Below are positions 4,582 through 5,047 of a stretch of 5,047 nt of DNA, in pieces; within the stretch, counting starts at the first letter, position 1; every line of letters starts with the position of its first letter. Source of the DNA: Methanobacteriota archaeon. Its GTDB lineage: Archaea > Thermoplasmatota > Thermoplasmata > RBG-16-68-12. The stretch covers positions 1-5,047 of the forward strand of contig VBME01000047.1 in NCBI GenBank assembly GCA_005878995.1, given 5' to 3'. Under the pieces are notes generated by a model that was given only the letters and a program-made list of their open reading frames with translations, made no database searches and had not been told where the DNA came from. A program made the position numbers and the translations under genes.

Positions 4582-5047
4582 TCATCCCGTCCGGGTCAGT
4601 GTGCCGTCGTCCAAACGATATCTCGTTGCGGCGATTCCCGCGACGTCGGCATCGTGCGTCGCGACGATGAGAGCCGCGCGGAAGGCGGTTCGCGCGAGTT
4701 CGAATGCCTCGATGACTGCGGTGGTCCCCTTCGCATCCAGCGCGGCCGTCGGCTCGTCCGCGAGGAGGATCTTCGGCCCATTCGCGAGTGCCCGTGCGAC
4801 GGCGACGCGTTGCGCCTCGCCGACGGAGATCTCGTTGGGCCGGCGCGTCGCGAGCCGTTCCAGGTCGAACGCCGCGAGCAATTCCGGCACGCGAGGATCT
4901 GACGGCTTGCGGGCGAGTCGCAGTGGCAAAGCGATGTTCTCCTCGACGGTCAGATCGTCAATCAGGTTGTGAGTCTGGAACACGAACCCGACCTCGCGAA
5001 GGCGGACCCTTGAAAGCTCCGATTCCTTCAGGCGACCGATTTCGCGG
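4582..5047 (-). CDS. ABC transporter ATP-binding subunit, LolD/MacB type (5' end outside window)
   Basis: This is the C-terminal 154 residues of an ABC ATPase, which drives a membrane permease by ATP hydrolysis on the cytoplasmic face. The frame stays open to the right edge: codons before the GTG at 4983 read REIGRLKESELSRVRLREVG, the usual LolD/MacB lead into the Q-loop, so that GTG is not the true start. The Q-loop Gln is in GFVFQTHNLIDDLTVEEN (about 21-38), the signature is ISVGEAQR (about 72-79, where the usual SGGE reads SVGE), Walker B with the catalytic Glu is ILLADEP (93-99), followed by the D-loop ALD, and the switch His is in VATHD (128-132). Walker A lies outside the window. Proteins of this type usually pair with a FtsX/MacB-like permease that exports or extracts lipoproteins, peptides or lipids; the permease is not in view here and may be further upstream. 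The gene shares strand with the flippase and protease. Confidence 0.9.
   Translation of the reverse strand, partial: REIGRLKESELSRVRLREVGFVFQTHNLIDDLTVEENIALPLRLARKPSDPRVPELLAAFDLERLATRRPNEISVGEAQRVAVARALANGPKILLADEPTAALDAKGTTAVIEAFELARTAFRAALIVATHDADVAGIAATRYRLDDGTLTRTG

Noticed and set aside
3512..4585. Minus-strand open frame of 357 codons overlapping the flippase gene
   Set aside because: Arg/Pro/Gly-rich composition without domain pattern; the other frame encodes a coherent multi-helix membrane protein.
1..5047. CRISPR arrays, tRNA or rRNA genes, insertion sequences, attachment sites
   Set aside because: No regularly spaced repeats, tRNA-like cloverleaf, transposase frame or terminal inverted repeats were seen on either strand.

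Overview
This is a GC-rich stretch of what looks like an archaeal chromosome, most likely a Thermoplasmata-type euryarchaeon. The evidence is A/T-rich TATA elements at archaeal spacing upstream of two genes (501-510 and 2286-2295), one of which would give a nearly leaderless mRNA, and protein families (winged-helix antitoxin with a RelE-like toxin, a TMEM175-like channel, a Wzx-like flippase, a CPBP protease) whose sequences read as archaeal. The lineage is inferred from sequence feel, not from a marker gene.

Left part, + strand: the C-terminal end of an unrecognised two-helix membrane protein (2-442, cut by the left edge); a 77-residue two-helix membrane protein (554-787) with its own TATA box and ribosome binding site; and a 217-residue six-helix protein of the TMEM175/DUF1211 potassium-channel family (921-1574). 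The gap at 788-920 holds only a weak TATA-like stretch and the ribosome binding site of the channel gene. The convergent junction at 1575-1645 holds two short GC-rich hairpins.

Right part, - strand, read from high to low coordinates: the C-terminal 154 residues of a LolD/MacB-type ABC ATPase (4582-5047, cut by the right edge), a full-length 12-13-helix polysaccharide flippase-like protein (3190-4536), and a CPBP-family intramembrane protease with all three active-site motifs intact (2329-3186). The last two are separated by 3 bp and are almost certainly co-transcribed; the ATPase lies 45 bp upstream. After them, in the same direction but with its own promoter, comes a type II toxin-antitoxin pair: a winged-helix antitoxin (1992-2267) followed by a RelE-like toxin (1646-1954).

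The toxin-antitoxin locus is the most interesting part. Two small palindromes with shared AGGT/ACCT half-sites bracket the TATA box, which looks like an autoregulatory operator. The toxin reading frame has no good start at the expected place: a well-placed ATG (1971-1969) is joined to the toxin frame only if one CG unit is removed from a CGCGCG run at 1961-1966. This suggests a frameshifted, slippage-controlled or N-terminally shortened toxin. The theme of the rest of the window is the cell envelope: every other gene except the ATPase encodes a multi-pass membrane protein.
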